Source: Pectobacterium betavasculorum (GTDB lineage Bacteria; Pseudomonadota; Gammaproteobacteria; Enterobacterales; Enterobacteriaceae). From it: 64,000 nt of DNA. The stretch is taken from contig NZ_JQHM01000007.1 of assembly GCF_000749845.1 (NCBI RefSeq), positions 62,001 through 126,000 of the forward strand, written 5' to 3'. The notes beneath the pieces were generated by a model that saw nothing but the letters and a program-made list of their open reading frames with translations, did no database searches and was not told the DNA's origin. This document shows, piece after piece, positions 49,969-58,433 of the stretch. Position 1 is the first letter of the stretch, and every line of letters starts with the position of its first letter. The translations under genes were made by a program, and so were the position numbers.

Positions 49969-50982
49969 TTGAAGACGCAAAGTCATGCATTTACTCAGGG
50001 GTTGGTGCCACTCAAAATTATTTCTACCGGTAGTGCGCTTCCTGCGCAGCGGGTGACGTCGGCTGAATTAGATGTGCGATTAAATAAGCCCGCTGGTTAT
50101 GTCGAAAGTCGTTCAGGAATTATCTATCGCCATCATGCTGATAATCATGCCAGCCAGGCCGAGCTTGGTGTGGCGGCGTTAAATGATGCGCTGACGCGAG
50201 GCGTTATTCCGCCAGCATCAATCGATCTGCTGCTGTTTGCTTCCGCTATCCCGATTCAGGCGCTGCCTTATAGCGCCAGTCATTTATTAAAGGCATCGTC
50301 TCTGCCAAAAGGGACGGCCTGTTTTGATATTAACAGCAGCTGCGTCAGTTTTATTTCTGCCCTTCAGGTGGCCGCTGGCTTGCTAAATACCGGAGCCTAT
50401 CGTCGCATTGCTATTGTCTCTACCGAACTGGCTTCACGCGGTATTGACTGGGATGACGAAGAATCGTCGCTGATTTTTGGCGACGGGGCCGCTTGTGCGA
50501 TTGTCGAACGCGGTGATGGTCGCAGCGGGATTGCTGCATGTCTGCTGGAAACCTATCCGAAGGGCAATGAGCTGTGTCAGATCCGTGCAGGCGGTACGTT
50601 GCGCAACCCGCGAGCGGGGATGGAACTGCATGATTTTCTGTTCCATATGCAGGGGAAACGGCTATTCAGGCAGGCGTCTGCCTTGATTGAGGGCTATCTG
50701 CAACGGCTGCTGGATGCGAGTGGTTTCACCCTTGAGCAGATGGCGGCGGTGGTTCCGCATCAGGCCAGCCACCTGTCGCTGGAGCATATGCGTAAGCGGC
50801 TGGCGATCCCGACAGAAAGATTGATTGATATTTACCGCTATCACGGTAATCAGGTCGCTGCTTCGATTCCGACGGCGCTGCACCATGCCATCGTGACGCA
50901 ACGCCTGCCTGAAGGCGAACCCGCGATGCTAGTCGGTACGGCCGCAGGGTTGACGTTGGGCGGAATGGTACTGATTCCATGA
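49969..50982 (+). CDS. Ketoacyl synthase III-like enzyme, first gene of the lipid cluster
   Basis: A 337-residue thiolase-fold enzyme of the FabH/OleA type. The catalytic triad is intact: Cys125 in FDINSSCVSF, His264 in VVPHQASH and Asn294 in YHGNQVAASIP. The Cys-Val-Ser loop and the HGNQ substitution differ from housekeeping FabH (PHQAN, GNTSAAS), so this is probably a pathway-specific condensing enzyme. It may join two acyl units or an acyl unit with malonyl thioester. The start is uncertain: TTG at 49969 has AGGA 6 bp before it, and TTG at 49963 adds two residues. The stop overlaps the next gene by 4 bp. Confidence 0.85.
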   Translation: MKTQSHAFTQGLVPLKIISTGSALPAQRVTSAELDVRLNKPAGYVESRSGIIYRHHADNHASQAELGVAALNDALTRGVIPPASIDLLLFASAIPIQALPYSASHLLKASSLPKGTACFDINSSCVSFISALQVAAGLLNTGAYRRIAIVSTELASRGIDWDDEESSLIFGDGAACAIVERGDGRSGIAACLLETYPKGNELCQIRAGGTLRNPRAGMELHDFLFHMQGKRLFRQASALIEGYLQRLLDASGFTLEQMAAVVPHQASHLSLEHMRKRLAIPTERLIDIYRYHGNQVAASIPTALHHAIVTQRLPEGEPAMLVGTAAGLTLGGMVLIP

Positions 50983-52007
50983 AGGTCTTCGTCACGGGCG
51001 CAACCAGTGGGTTGGGGCGTAATGCAGTGGAATGGCTGCTTCAGGCCGGGCATCAGGTGCTGGCCTGCGGGCGCGATCGCACGGTGGGGCAGCAGCTTGA
51101 CATGCTGGGTGCGCAGTTTATCTGCATTGATTTGGTCGAAACGTCGGTAGAGCAGTATCGATCGCTGATGGCGGGCTGCGATGTTGTCTGGCACTGTGCG
51201 GCGAAATCATCGCCGTGGGGTCAATATGATGACTTCTATCAGAATAATACCGAGGTGACGGCGCGGCTGGCTGAGGCTGCCGGACAGTTGGGCATCCCAC
51301 GTTTTGTCCATATCTCCACGCCTGCGATTTACTTTGATTATCAGCACCACCTGAATATTGATGAAAGCTACCGCGCAGCGCGCTTTGCCAATCACTACGC
51401 GCAGACCAAATTTCTGGCGGAAGAACGCCTTCAGGTTCTGACGCTGCGCTATCCGCAAACGACCTACGTGATTCTGCGTCCACGTGGCCTGTTTGGCCCG
51501 CATGACCGCGTGATCCTGCCGCGTATTCTGGAACAAATCGCGGTGGGCGGCGGTGTGCTGCGCCTTCCACGCGGCGGCGAGGCGCTGCTGGATCTGACAT
51601 TTGTCGGCAACGTGGTGGAAGCGATGGCGCTTGCCAGCCAGCGAACGGGGTTAGTTTCTGGCTCGGCGTACAACATCACCAATCACGAACCCGCACGCCT
51701 TGCAGATATGCTTGCGCAACTGTTGGTCGGGCAACTGGGGATGCATTATCGCGTCAAAGCGGTGCCGTATCCGCTGCTGCACACGGTAGCCAGTGGAATG
51801 GAACTGTTCTCGTGCTTTAGCCGGAAAGAGCCGCTGCTGACGCGCTACAGTGCGGGCGCGGTGAATTTTGATATGACGCTCAGCGCGGAAAAAGCGCAGC
51901 AAGAGCTGGGATATCAGCCGCGTTTCTCCCTCCAGCAGGGCATTGAATTAACCGGTAGCTGGTTCAATACCCATCTTGCGCAGCGGAGTACTGACGGACA
52001 TGGCTAA
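50979..52007 (+). CDS. Extended SDR, NAD(P)-dependent (OleD/3-beta-HSD-like)
   Basis: A 342-residue short-chain dehydrogenase/epimerase-type protein. The nucleotide motif is GATSGLG (7-13), and the catalytic residues are Ser113 (HISTPAIY), Tyr140 and Lys144 (HYAQTKFLAEE). RPRGLFGPHDRVILPRI and NITNHEPARLADML are typical of the 3-beta-hydroxysteroid dehydrogenase/OleD branch, whose members reduce beta-keto acids or act on lipid-like substrates. It starts inside the stop of the ketosynthase gene (ATGA), implying coupling. Reduction of the ketosynthase product is the natural inference. Confidence 0.85.
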   Translation: MKVFVTGATSGLGRNAVEWLLQAGHQVLACGRDRTVGQQLDMLGAQFICIDLVETSVEQYRSLMAGCDVVWHCAAKSSPWGQYDDFYQNNTEVTARLAEAAGQLGIPRFVHISTPAIYFDYQHHLNIDESYRAARFANHYAQTKFLAEERLQVLTLRYPQTTYVILRPRGLFGPHDRVILPRILEQIAVGGGVLRLPRGGEALLDLTFVGNVVEAMALASQRTGLVSGSAYNITNHEPARLADMLAQLLVGQLGMHYRVKAVPYPLLHTVASGMELFSCFSRKEPLLTRYSAGAVNFDMTLSAEKAQQELGYQPRFSLQQGIELTGSWFNTHLAQRSTDGHG

Positions 52008-52806
52008 TATTTCGACGTTTGAAGTAGGGTACTGTCTGCATCCGGGCTGCATGGCGCTGCGTGGTGCGGGGTGGAAGGTGTGCCGTTTTCCGGCTCGTGT
52101 CTGGATGCTGGAGAGTCACGGCAAGCGCTGGCTGTGGGACACCGGTTATGCCCAGCATTTTACCGATGCCACGCGTTCCGGCCTGTTTCAACTGTACCGC
52201 AGAATGACGCCAGTGCATTTCGAGACCAAAGATGCGCTGATTCATCAGCTACATGCTCAGGGTATTCAACCTGCCGACATCGACGGCCTGATTATTTCCC
52301 ATTTCCACGGCGACCATATCGCGGGGCTGAGGGATTTCCCCGCCGTGCCGTTTATCTGTTCGGCGCTGGGCTGGCAGCAGACGCGGAATTTGCGTGGTTT
52401 CGCGGCCCTGAAGCGGGCGTTTGTGCCTGCGCTGATTCCTGAACATTTTGAGCAGTCACTCCAGTTTGTCGAAAATTTCCCGCTTACCGACTTGCCTGCT
52501 GAGCTTGCGCCGTTTACGCAAGGTTATGCGCTGCCGGGGAGCGACAAAGAGATCGTGCTGGTGCCGTTGCCCGGTCATGCAGCAGGGCACCTCGGCGCGT
52601 TTGTACTGACTGAAAACGGCTGGGTGCTGTTGGCAAGCGATGCGGCCTGGTCGCCGCACAGTTATCGAGAAGGTCGCGGGCCGTCGCGGTTGGCGAATCT
52701 GGTGATGGACGATCCAAAAGCCTATTACCAAACGTTAGATCAACTGCACCAGTTGCACCTGAACGGGCGGGTTGAGATTCGGCTGTGCCACGAGGGAGAC
52801 CTATGA
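52000..52806 (+). CDS. Metallo-beta-lactamase-fold hydrolase
   Basis: A 268-residue MBL-fold protein with a full two-metal site: His101, His103, Asp105 and His106 (SHFHGDHIAG), His193 (LPGHAAGHLG), Asp214 (LLASDAAW) and His264 near the C-terminus. It resembles lactonase-like and thioesterase-like members. The ATG at 52000 has GGAG 11 bp upstream and overlaps the SDR gene by 8 bp. In its position in the cluster it could open a lactone or release a thioester; a role as an N-acyl-homoserine lactonase is also conceivable given the nearby expI, but nothing in the sequence shows this. Confidence 0.83.
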   Translation: MANISTFEVGYCLHPGCMALRGAGWKVCRFPARVWMLESHGKRWLWDTGYAQHFTDATRSGLFQLYRRMTPVHFETKDALIHQLHAQGIQPADIDGLIISHFHGDHIAGLRDFPAVPFICSALGWQQTRNLRGFAALKRAFVPALIPEHFEQSLQFVENFPLTDLPAELAPFTQGYALPGSDKEIVLVPLPGHAAGHLGAFVLTENGWVLLASDAAWSPHSYREGRGPSRLANLVMDDPKAYYQTLDQLHQLHLNGRVEIRLCHEGDL

Positions 52807-54089
52807 TTCCGCTGATGACGATCTGGCACTATTTTCGTGCCAGCCGCCTGAGTTTTAGCACTCGTCAGGCGCTTGAACACTATCAACAGCGCCAGCTTTC
52901 TCGTTTTGCTCGGCGGGTGCTGGCACGCAGCCCCTACTTTCGGCCTTACTGCCAGCTACCCATGACATCCTGGCCGATGATGGATAAAGCCGTGATGATG
53001 GCCGAATTCGATCGGATGAATACCGCCGGGCTGAAGCGGGATGAGCTTCTTGCCTGCGCACGCCGCAGTGAGGACGATCGTGACTTTACGCCGAATGTAA
53101 ACGGGTTCAGCGTCGGGCTGTCGTCCGGCACCTCCGGGCAGCGCGGGTTGTTTGTCGTCAGCCCACGCGAACAGCAGATTTGGGCCGGAGGCATGCTGGC
53201 GAAAATGCTGCCGGATGGTTTATGCGCCGGTGAACGCGTGGCGCTGTTTCTGCGGGCGGATAACAACCTCTATCACAGCGTCGATAACCGCTGGTTGAGT
53301 CTGTCGTTTTACGATCTCTTCGCGCCGTTTGCCGAACATTTTTCGCGTCTGGAAGCATGGTCACCGTCGATTATCGTCGCACCCGCGCAGGTGCTGCGCG
53401 AGCTGGCGTTGGCGGTACAGCGTGGTGAGCTGCGTCTGTCGGTCAAAAAGGTGATTTCCGTGGCCGAGGTGTTGGAACCGCAGGATAAACAACTGTTGCA
53501 GCAGGTGTTCGGGCAGGTTGGTGAAGTGTATCAGGCGACGGAAGGTTTTCTGGCATCGACCTGCGAGCATGGCACGCTACACCTCAACGAAGAATTTATT
53601 CACATCGAGCCGCAGTGGTTGGATGACGAACGCTTTACGCCCGTCATTACCGATTTTACCCGCAGTACGCAGCCGATTGTGCGCTATCGGCTGGACGATG
53701 TGTTGGTGAAGCAAAAAGCGCCCTGCGCGTGTGGCCGAGTGACGATGGCGATAGCCCGTATCGAAGGGCGCAGAGATGACAGCTTGCGACTGCCGAATAA
53801 CAGCGGTGAACCCCAGACCGTGTTTGCGGATCTCTGTAGCAGAGTTATTGCCAATGCGCTGCCGCTGCATGCTGACTATCGGCTGGTACAGCAGGGAGAA
53901 ACGATGCTGCATTTATCCGCCGCGTGTAGCCTGCCGGAGCTGGAAGCCTGCCGGGATAGTCTGGCGCAGCAGTTTGCGTTGCAAGGGGTTGATACGCCGC
54001 AGCTACGGTGGCAGTTAACCGCCGGTGAGATCGCACCAGAATTCACACAAAAGCGCAGACGCATTACCCGCCTAAAGGAGGGATCATGA
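52803..54089 (+). CDS. PaaK/F390-synthetase-like adenylate-forming enzyme
   Basis: A 428-residue member of the ANL superfamily, of the short PaaK / coenzyme-F390-synthetase branch. The ATP-binding P-loop-like motif is LSSGTSGQRG (residues 106-115), YQATEGF (243-249) corresponds to the A5 motif, and IVRYRLDD (292-299) to the A7 region. A CACGR motif near residue 310 resembles the Cys cluster common in this branch. It should activate a carboxylic acid as an acyl-adenylate. In olefin synthesis OleC, a different ANL branch, turns the beta-hydroxy acid into a beta-lactone, so a comparable activation step is possible. ATGA overlap with the MBL gene. Confidence 0.82.
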   Translation: MIPLMTIWHYFRASRLSFSTRQALEHYQQRQLSRFARRVLARSPYFRPYCQLPMTSWPMMDKAVMMAEFDRMNTAGLKRDELLACARRSEDDRDFTPNVNGFSVGLSSGTSGQRGLFVVSPREQQIWAGGMLAKMLPDGLCAGERVALFLRADNNLYHSVDNRWLSLSFYDLFAPFAEHFSRLEAWSPSIIVAPAQVLRELALAVQRGELRLSVKKVISVAEVLEPQDKQLLQQVFGQVGEVYQATEGFLASTCEHGTLHLNEEFIHIEPQWLDDERFTPVITDFTRSTQPIVRYRLDDVLVKQKAPCACGRVTMAIARIEGRRDDSLRLPNNSGEPQTVFADLCSRVIANALPLHADYRLVQQGETMLHLSAACSLPELEACRDSLAQQFALQGVDTPQLRWQLTAGEIAPEFTQKRRRITRLKEGS

Positions 54090-54739
54090 TGCGATTTCCT
54101 CAAACAACGGTGCTATTACGGCTGAAAGCGCTGCTCTTCGGCTGGGGATCGGTCGGGGTCGTGTATCAACTGAGCGCGCAGTTTCAGGGGCAGGGAACGG
54201 TGTTGCCACCCTCGATGGTTGACGAATGGATTCCCTTTAGCGCCTCAGCTATCTGGCTGTATCTCTCCTTTTTTATCATCATTCCGCTGTCTTATTTGTC
54301 CTGCCCGATTACGCGTTTGGCTGGGTTACGTCGGGCAACGCAGCTTACCGCGTTGATTGCGGGCGCGGTGTACCTGATTTTTCCCACGACGATGGTGTAT
54401 CCGCAGGTCGTTGGGGACGATCTCTCTGCCCGTCTACTACAGCTTTTGCAGCGTATCGATTCGCCGCAAAACTGCCTGCCGTCGCTGCACATTGCGCTAA
54501 CGGTTCTGGCGGTGTGGGCGATGAGCGATAGTCAGCAAAAGGTGAAAACGGGTCTGTATTTTCTGTGGGGAGCCGCGATTGCCTTTTCCATCCTGCAACT
54601 GCGCCGACACCTGTTCATCGATTTGGTGACCGGGGCGATGCTGGCGGGAATCGTCGGATGGATCTTTCTGCGTAGCCGTGAGACGGCGAAGGCTATTTCC
54701 CCATCGACGCTGTCCAACGATAAGCGCCATCAGGAATGA
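54086..54739 (+). CDS. PAP2-superfamily membrane protein with PSLH motif
   Basis: A 217-residue integral membrane protein with about six helices. It keeps the two C-terminal PAP2 motifs as NCLPSLHIAL (His135) and RRHLFIDLVTG (His175, Asp179). The PSLH form, in place of PSGH, is common in membrane phosphotransferases such as inositol-phosphorylceramide synthase-like enzymes. It could dephosphorylate a lipid phosphate or move a headgroup onto a hydroxylated lipid. It overlaps the preceding gene by 4 bp and is 4 bp from the next. Confidence 0.8.
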   Translation: MMRFPQTTVLLRLKALLFGWGSVGVVYQLSAQFQGQGTVLPPSMVDEWIPFSASAIWLYLSFFIIIPLSYLSCPITRLAGLRRATQLTALIAGAVYLIFPTTMVYPQVVGDDLSARLLQLLQRIDSPQNCLPSLHIALTVLAVWAMSDSQQKVKTGLYFLWGAAIAFSILQLRRHLFIDLVTGAMLAGIVGWIFLRSRETAKAISPSTLSNDKRHQE

Positions 54740-54743
54740 ATTC

Positions 54744-55859
54744 ATGATTGATTTAGCATTACCGATAGTCTTCATGCTGGTTGTGGTGATTGGCGAAGCG
54801 TTGGTTTTACAGTGGATGCAGCGCGAGAAGGTGAACTGGCATGACGTGGTGTTCAACCTGAATTCAGGGCATATCATGCTGTGGCTCTTTCGCAGCGTGG
54901 AAATTTTTTGCTATGGCTATATCGCGGCGCATTTCAGTTTTGGCTGGGTGGAAACCTGGCCGCCGGTGCTGATGTGGCTGTTCGCGATACTCGCCTGGGA
55001 TTTCGGTTTTTATTGGCTACACCGCCTGCACCATACCTTTGGCGTGCTGTGGGCGGTGCATGTGGTGCATCATCAGGGCGAGCATTTCAATCTGTCGCTG
55101 GGCGTGCGTAACTCCTGGTATTCCTCGCTGACCTCGATTCCGTTTTTCCTGATTCTGGCGTTGCTCGGTGTTCCGCTGTACGTGTTCGTCACCGTTTCCA
55201 TTCTGCATTACAGCGTCCAACTCTTTAACCATAATGCGATGACGCCCAAACTGGGCTGGCTGGAAAAGGTGTTGGTGACGCCAGCACACCATCGCGTACA
55301 TCATGTGAACGACCGCGCGTACGCCGATAAGAACTTCGGTGGCACCTTCATTTTTTGGGACAAGCTGTTTGGCAGCTTTTGCCCGCAGTTACCTGACACG
55401 CCTTTCCGTTACGGCGCAGGCAAAGAAACACCATCGAAAAACCCGTTCTTGGCCAGTAACCTACCTTTTATGTCGTATCTGAAACTGTCGGTACGGCGTA
55501 CGCGTCAGGCGACGTTTCACTGTACGCCAATGGCGTTAATCGCTGGGGCGATGCTGCTATTTGCGCTGGTGGTGGGCTACGTCTACCTGTATGGCTACGG
55601 CTATGACTCCGCCGATCTGTCGCAGGCTGCGCTGTTCCTGCTGCTGGTGGCGGGGGCGGTCGCGTTGGGTGGTATTTCTGAAGGGCGACGGTGGGGCATT
55701 TATGTCTGGCTGTTGGTGGTACTGTTGTTTCCTGCTGTATTTCTTGTCTATCTGGGCTGGGAAGCGCTCTACTGGAAAATAGCTATGCTGATGTTGGCGC
55801 TGCACGGGCTGGCGATGGCGGTCGGCTGGGGTCAGCGCCCTATTGCCGTGAGGGAATAA
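54744..55859 (+). CDS. Sterol desaturase / fatty acid hydroxylase family protein
   Basis: A 371-residue membrane di-iron enzyme. Three histidine clusters are present: HRLHH (93-97), HVVHH (106-110, followed by QGEHFNLS) and HHRVHH (182-187). This is the pattern of bacterial sterol-desaturase-superfamily hydroxylases, which insert oxygen into alkyl chains using electrons from a reductase. A further C-terminal membrane part (about 265-365, four helices) extends beyond the catalytic core. The start at MIDLALPIV is chosen because the upstream extension overlaps the PAP2 gene. Confidence 0.85.
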   Translation: MIDLALPIVFMLVVVIGEALVLQWMQREKVNWHDVVFNLNSGHIMLWLFRSVEIFCYGYIAAHFSFGWVETWPPVLMWLFAILAWDFGFYWLHRLHHTFGVLWAVHVVHHQGEHFNLSLGVRNSWYSSLTSIPFFLILALLGVPLYVFVTVSILHYSVQLFNHNAMTPKLGWLEKVLVTPAHHRVHHVNDRAYADKNFGGTFIFWDKLFGSFCPQLPDTPFRYGAGKETPSKNPFLASNLPFMSYLKLSVRRTRQATFHCTPMALIAGAMLLFALVVGYVYLYGYGYDSADLSQAALFLLLVAGAVALGGISEGRRWGIYVWLLVVLLFPAVFLVYLGWEALYWKIAMLMLALHGLAMAVGWGQRPIAVRE

Positions 55860-55861
55860 AA

Positions 55862-57001
55862 ATGAATGGTGCGCTTCCCACCAAGCGGTATCCCGCGAAG
55901 GGTGAACAGGCTTTTCATCGGACATTACAGCGAGAAACGTCGGCCTATCTTCGTGCTAACCACGATCATCGCTTTGCCGATCGCGGTCAGTTTGTGAAGG
56001 CCGGATCACTCTTTTTATGCGGCATCGTCTGTTATGCCCTTTGCTTAGTGCAGCAGGCAGCATGGGCATTCTTCCTGAGCTATTTTTCTTTCATCATGCT
56101 GTCGATGGTATTGAATATCATCGTGAATCATGATGCTTCCCATAATACGTTTTTCCGTAATAGAACGCTCAACCGCATAGTCGGGCGCATCGTCACGTTG
56201 CCGTTAGGCATCGATCCTGACTACTGGCGCTTGCGTCATGTGGACTTTCACCACATCTATCCGAATGTGGAACATTACGATCTGGATACGGAAGAGAATG
56301 GGGTTTTCCGCCAAACGCCTTTTCAGCGCCACCGTTCCTATATGCGTTATCAGCATCTTTACTGGCCGCTGGTGGCCGCGTTCTCGCTCCCCTATATCGC
56401 CTGGATCTTTGACTGGGCCGATCGCTTGGGTAAAACGCCCGTTAATGCTCGTTCAGTACAGTCAGGTTATAGCGGGTGGTTGATTTTTATCGCCAGTAAA
56501 ATCGGCCATATTTTGCTGGTGCTGGTTATTCCCATCATGGTGGGAGGCGCGCACGGCATTAGCCCTGGTATCGTGTTGTTAAGCTACGTGTTCGGGCAAA
56601 TGTTGGCATCGCTATTGGTGGTGTTTTTACTGCTGGGTACGCACTGGGCTGAGGCTGAATTTTATGCCGTTGCCGATGCAGAGAACATGCCTCAAGGCTG
56701 GTATCAGCATAACTTTGCGACCGCCTGTGACTGGCTGCCGACGCCGCGCTGGCTTGAGCACTGGACGGGAGGACTGAATTTACATCTGACGCATCATCTT
56801 TTCCCAGGATGGCATCATCGACATTATCCTGCGCTCGCCGCTATCTTACGGCGCGTTGCCGCCGAACATGGTATGAATTACCGCTGCATTACCTATCGTG
56901 AACTGCTGGATAGCCAGCGTCGGTTTCTAAAATCGATGGGTGCAGGTTACGATCGGCGTACTGTGCAACGTACCGAGCCATCCCGCTCAGAGGAAGAATG
57001 A
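55862..57001 (+). CDS. Fatty acid desaturase (first of a tandem pair)
   Basis: A 379-residue membrane desaturase. The three histidine boxes are HDASH (90-94), RHVDFHH (125-131) and, near residue 315, HLTHHLFP followed by GWHHRHYP. This is the acyl-lipid/acyl-CoA desaturase pattern. It is clearly a paralogue of the next gene, with matching segments ITYRELLDSQRRFLKSMGAG and ITLKAILVEQQRFLKKMGTG at the C-terminus. It begins 2 bp after the hydroxylase gene and overlaps the second desaturase by 4 bp. A second electron donor (ferredoxin or reductase) must come from elsewhere. Confidence 0.87.
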   Translation: MNGALPTKRYPAKGEQAFHRTLQRETSAYLRANHDHRFADRGQFVKAGSLFLCGIVCYALCLVQQAAWAFFLSYFSFIMLSMVLNIIVNHDASHNTFFRNRTLNRIVGRIVTLPLGIDPDYWRLRHVDFHHIYPNVEHYDLDTEENGVFRQTPFQRHRSYMRYQHLYWPLVAAFSLPYIAWIFDWADRLGKTPVNARSVQSGYSGWLIFIASKIGHILLVLVIPIMVGGAHGISPGIVLLSYVFGQMLASLLVVFLLLGTHWAEAEFYAVADAENMPQGWYQHNFATACDWLPTPRWLEHWTGGLNLHLTHHLFPGWHHRHYPALAAILRRVAAEHGMNYRCITYRELLDSQRRFLKSMGAGYDRRTVQRTEPSRSEEE

Positions 57002-58092
57002 TGCTCGCACCGTTGAAACCTCTACGTTATGAACAAGGCCGCGATCTGGCATTACATCGGGCGTTGATGAAGGCGGCGAATGCGTATCTGGCAGAGACGG
57101 GCGATCACCGTTTTGCCAATGCGGGGTTTATCGGCAAGATGTTGTTTCTGGTGGTGCTGTGTCTGACGTTTTATGGTTTCAGCCTCCAGCAAACGACGCT
57201 GTTGGGTTTTGCTGGCTGCTACTTTGCCTTTATTTTTACCGCCATGTTTCTGGCGGTGAACGTGGTGCATGATGCCTCCCATAACGTCTTTTTCCGGCGG
57301 CCCTGGGCGAATCGCTTGCTCAATATTGTAGTGAGTATTCCGCTTGGTATGGATTCTGACTGTTGGCGAGTGCGGCATGTAATTTTTCATCATGCGCACG
57401 TGAATGTGCAGCACTACGATCTGGATATCGAAGAAAACGGCGTCTTGCGGCAGTCACCCTACCATCGATTTCGCTTTTTTATGCGCGCTCAGCGCTACTA
57501 TTGGCCAATGGTAGCGTCGCTGACATTTCCCTGCATCATCTGGTTTTTTGACTGGCTCGATCGTGCGGGGAAAACGCAGGTAACGCGCAATATGACGTTT
57601 CAGGGCGTGAAGGGCTGGGGTGTTTTTCTGTTATCCAAAGCGCTGCATGCCCTGTTGGCGCTGGCGATCCCCTACTGGCTTTTGTCTCCGTCCCCCATCA
57701 GCTTCGGTTCGCTGTTGCTGGTTTATCTGCTAAGCCAGATGCTGTCATCGTTGATTTTTGTCGTCCTGATTCTGGGGTCACATTGGGCAAAAGGGACGTT
57801 CTATCAGGCACCGGAAGACGGCCTATTCAGGCATGGGCGCTATCAGCACGTCTTTTCCACCACGGTAGACTGGCATACCCGACCTGCATGGCTGGGTTAC
57901 TGGCTGGGGCAGCTTAATATGCACCTGACCCACCATCTTTTCCCCAACTGGAATCACCGGCACTATCCTGCGCTATCCAAAATTATTGCGGATGTTGCCC
58001 CGCGTCATGGCATTGATTATCAATGCATTACGCTAAAAGCGATTTTGGTTGAGCAACAGCGCTTTCTTAAAAAAATGGGAACAGGACGCTAA
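56998..58092 (+). CDS. Fatty acid desaturase (second of a tandem pair)
   Basis: A 364-residue membrane desaturase, last in the cluster. Histidine boxes: HDASH (near residue 90), RHVIFHH (near 125) and HLTHHLFP followed by NWNHRHYP (near 310). The pair differ mainly in the middle loop and membrane segments, so they may desaturate at different positions or on different chains. It starts ATGATG with the first ATG overlapping the stop of the first desaturase. No clear terminator follows it. Confidence 0.87.
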   Translation: MMLAPLKPLRYEQGRDLALHRALMKAANAYLAETGDHRFANAGFIGKMLFLVVLCLTFYGFSLQQTTLLGFAGCYFAFIFTAMFLAVNVVHDASHNVFFRRPWANRLLNIVVSIPLGMDSDCWRVRHVIFHHAHVNVQHYDLDIEENGVLRQSPYHRFRFFMRAQRYYWPMVASLTFPCIIWFFDWLDRAGKTQVTRNMTFQGVKGWGVFLLSKALHALLALAIPYWLLSPSPISFGSLLLVYLLSQMLSSLIFVVLILGSHWAKGTFYQAPEDGLFRHGRYQHVFSTTVDWHTRPAWLGYWLGQLNMHLTHHLFPNWNHRHYPALSKIIADVAPRHGIDYQCITLKAILVEQQRFLKKMGTGR

Positions 58093-58154
58093 AAATAGCC
58101 TGTTATCCATTTTTATCAATGCCTGAGATTGGTCATGGGCGGGGCGTTGCCATC

Positions 58155-58433
58155 TCAACGATTTTCTCTGGTATGCCATAGCCGCAGTACGTAGATGGTC
58201 GCATTAAGGATTTCATAACGAACCTCGTATTCTCCAACTAAAATCCGCCTAACCTCGCGTGGATCGAACTGGAACAACTGCTCTCCAATACGTGGATTGG
58301 TGATCAGAGTAGTCGGGGACTGGGTTAACGCCTGTATCACTCGTTTCGCAGCAGGTTGATTAGCCAGAGCGAGAAACTCATACAAGCGTGCTAAATCTGA
58401 TAGTGTCTTGCTGGTCCACTTAATTTCCATCAA
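58155..58433 (-). CDS. RelE/ParE-family toxin
   Basis: A 92-residue toxin-like protein of the RelE/ParE superfamily (KTLSDLARLYEFLALANQPA, then LFQFDPREVRRILVGEYEVR and ETIYVLRLWHTRENR-like end). It overlaps the upstream ribbon-helix-helix antitoxin by 4 bp. ParE types poison DNA gyrase and RelE types cut mRNA; the sequence does not settle which. It lies 60 bp after the lipid cluster, on the opposite strand. Confidence 0.85.
   Translation of the reverse strand: MMEIKWTSKTLSDLARLYEFLALANQPAAKRVIQALTQSPTTLITNPRIGEQLFQFDPREVRRILVGEYEVRYEILNATIYVLRLWHTRENR

Noticed and set aside
52000-52806. MBL-fold protein as a dedicated N-acyl-homoserine lactonase
   Set aside because: The metal site is compatible, but its overlaps with the lipid cluster genes make a role in that pathway more likely.
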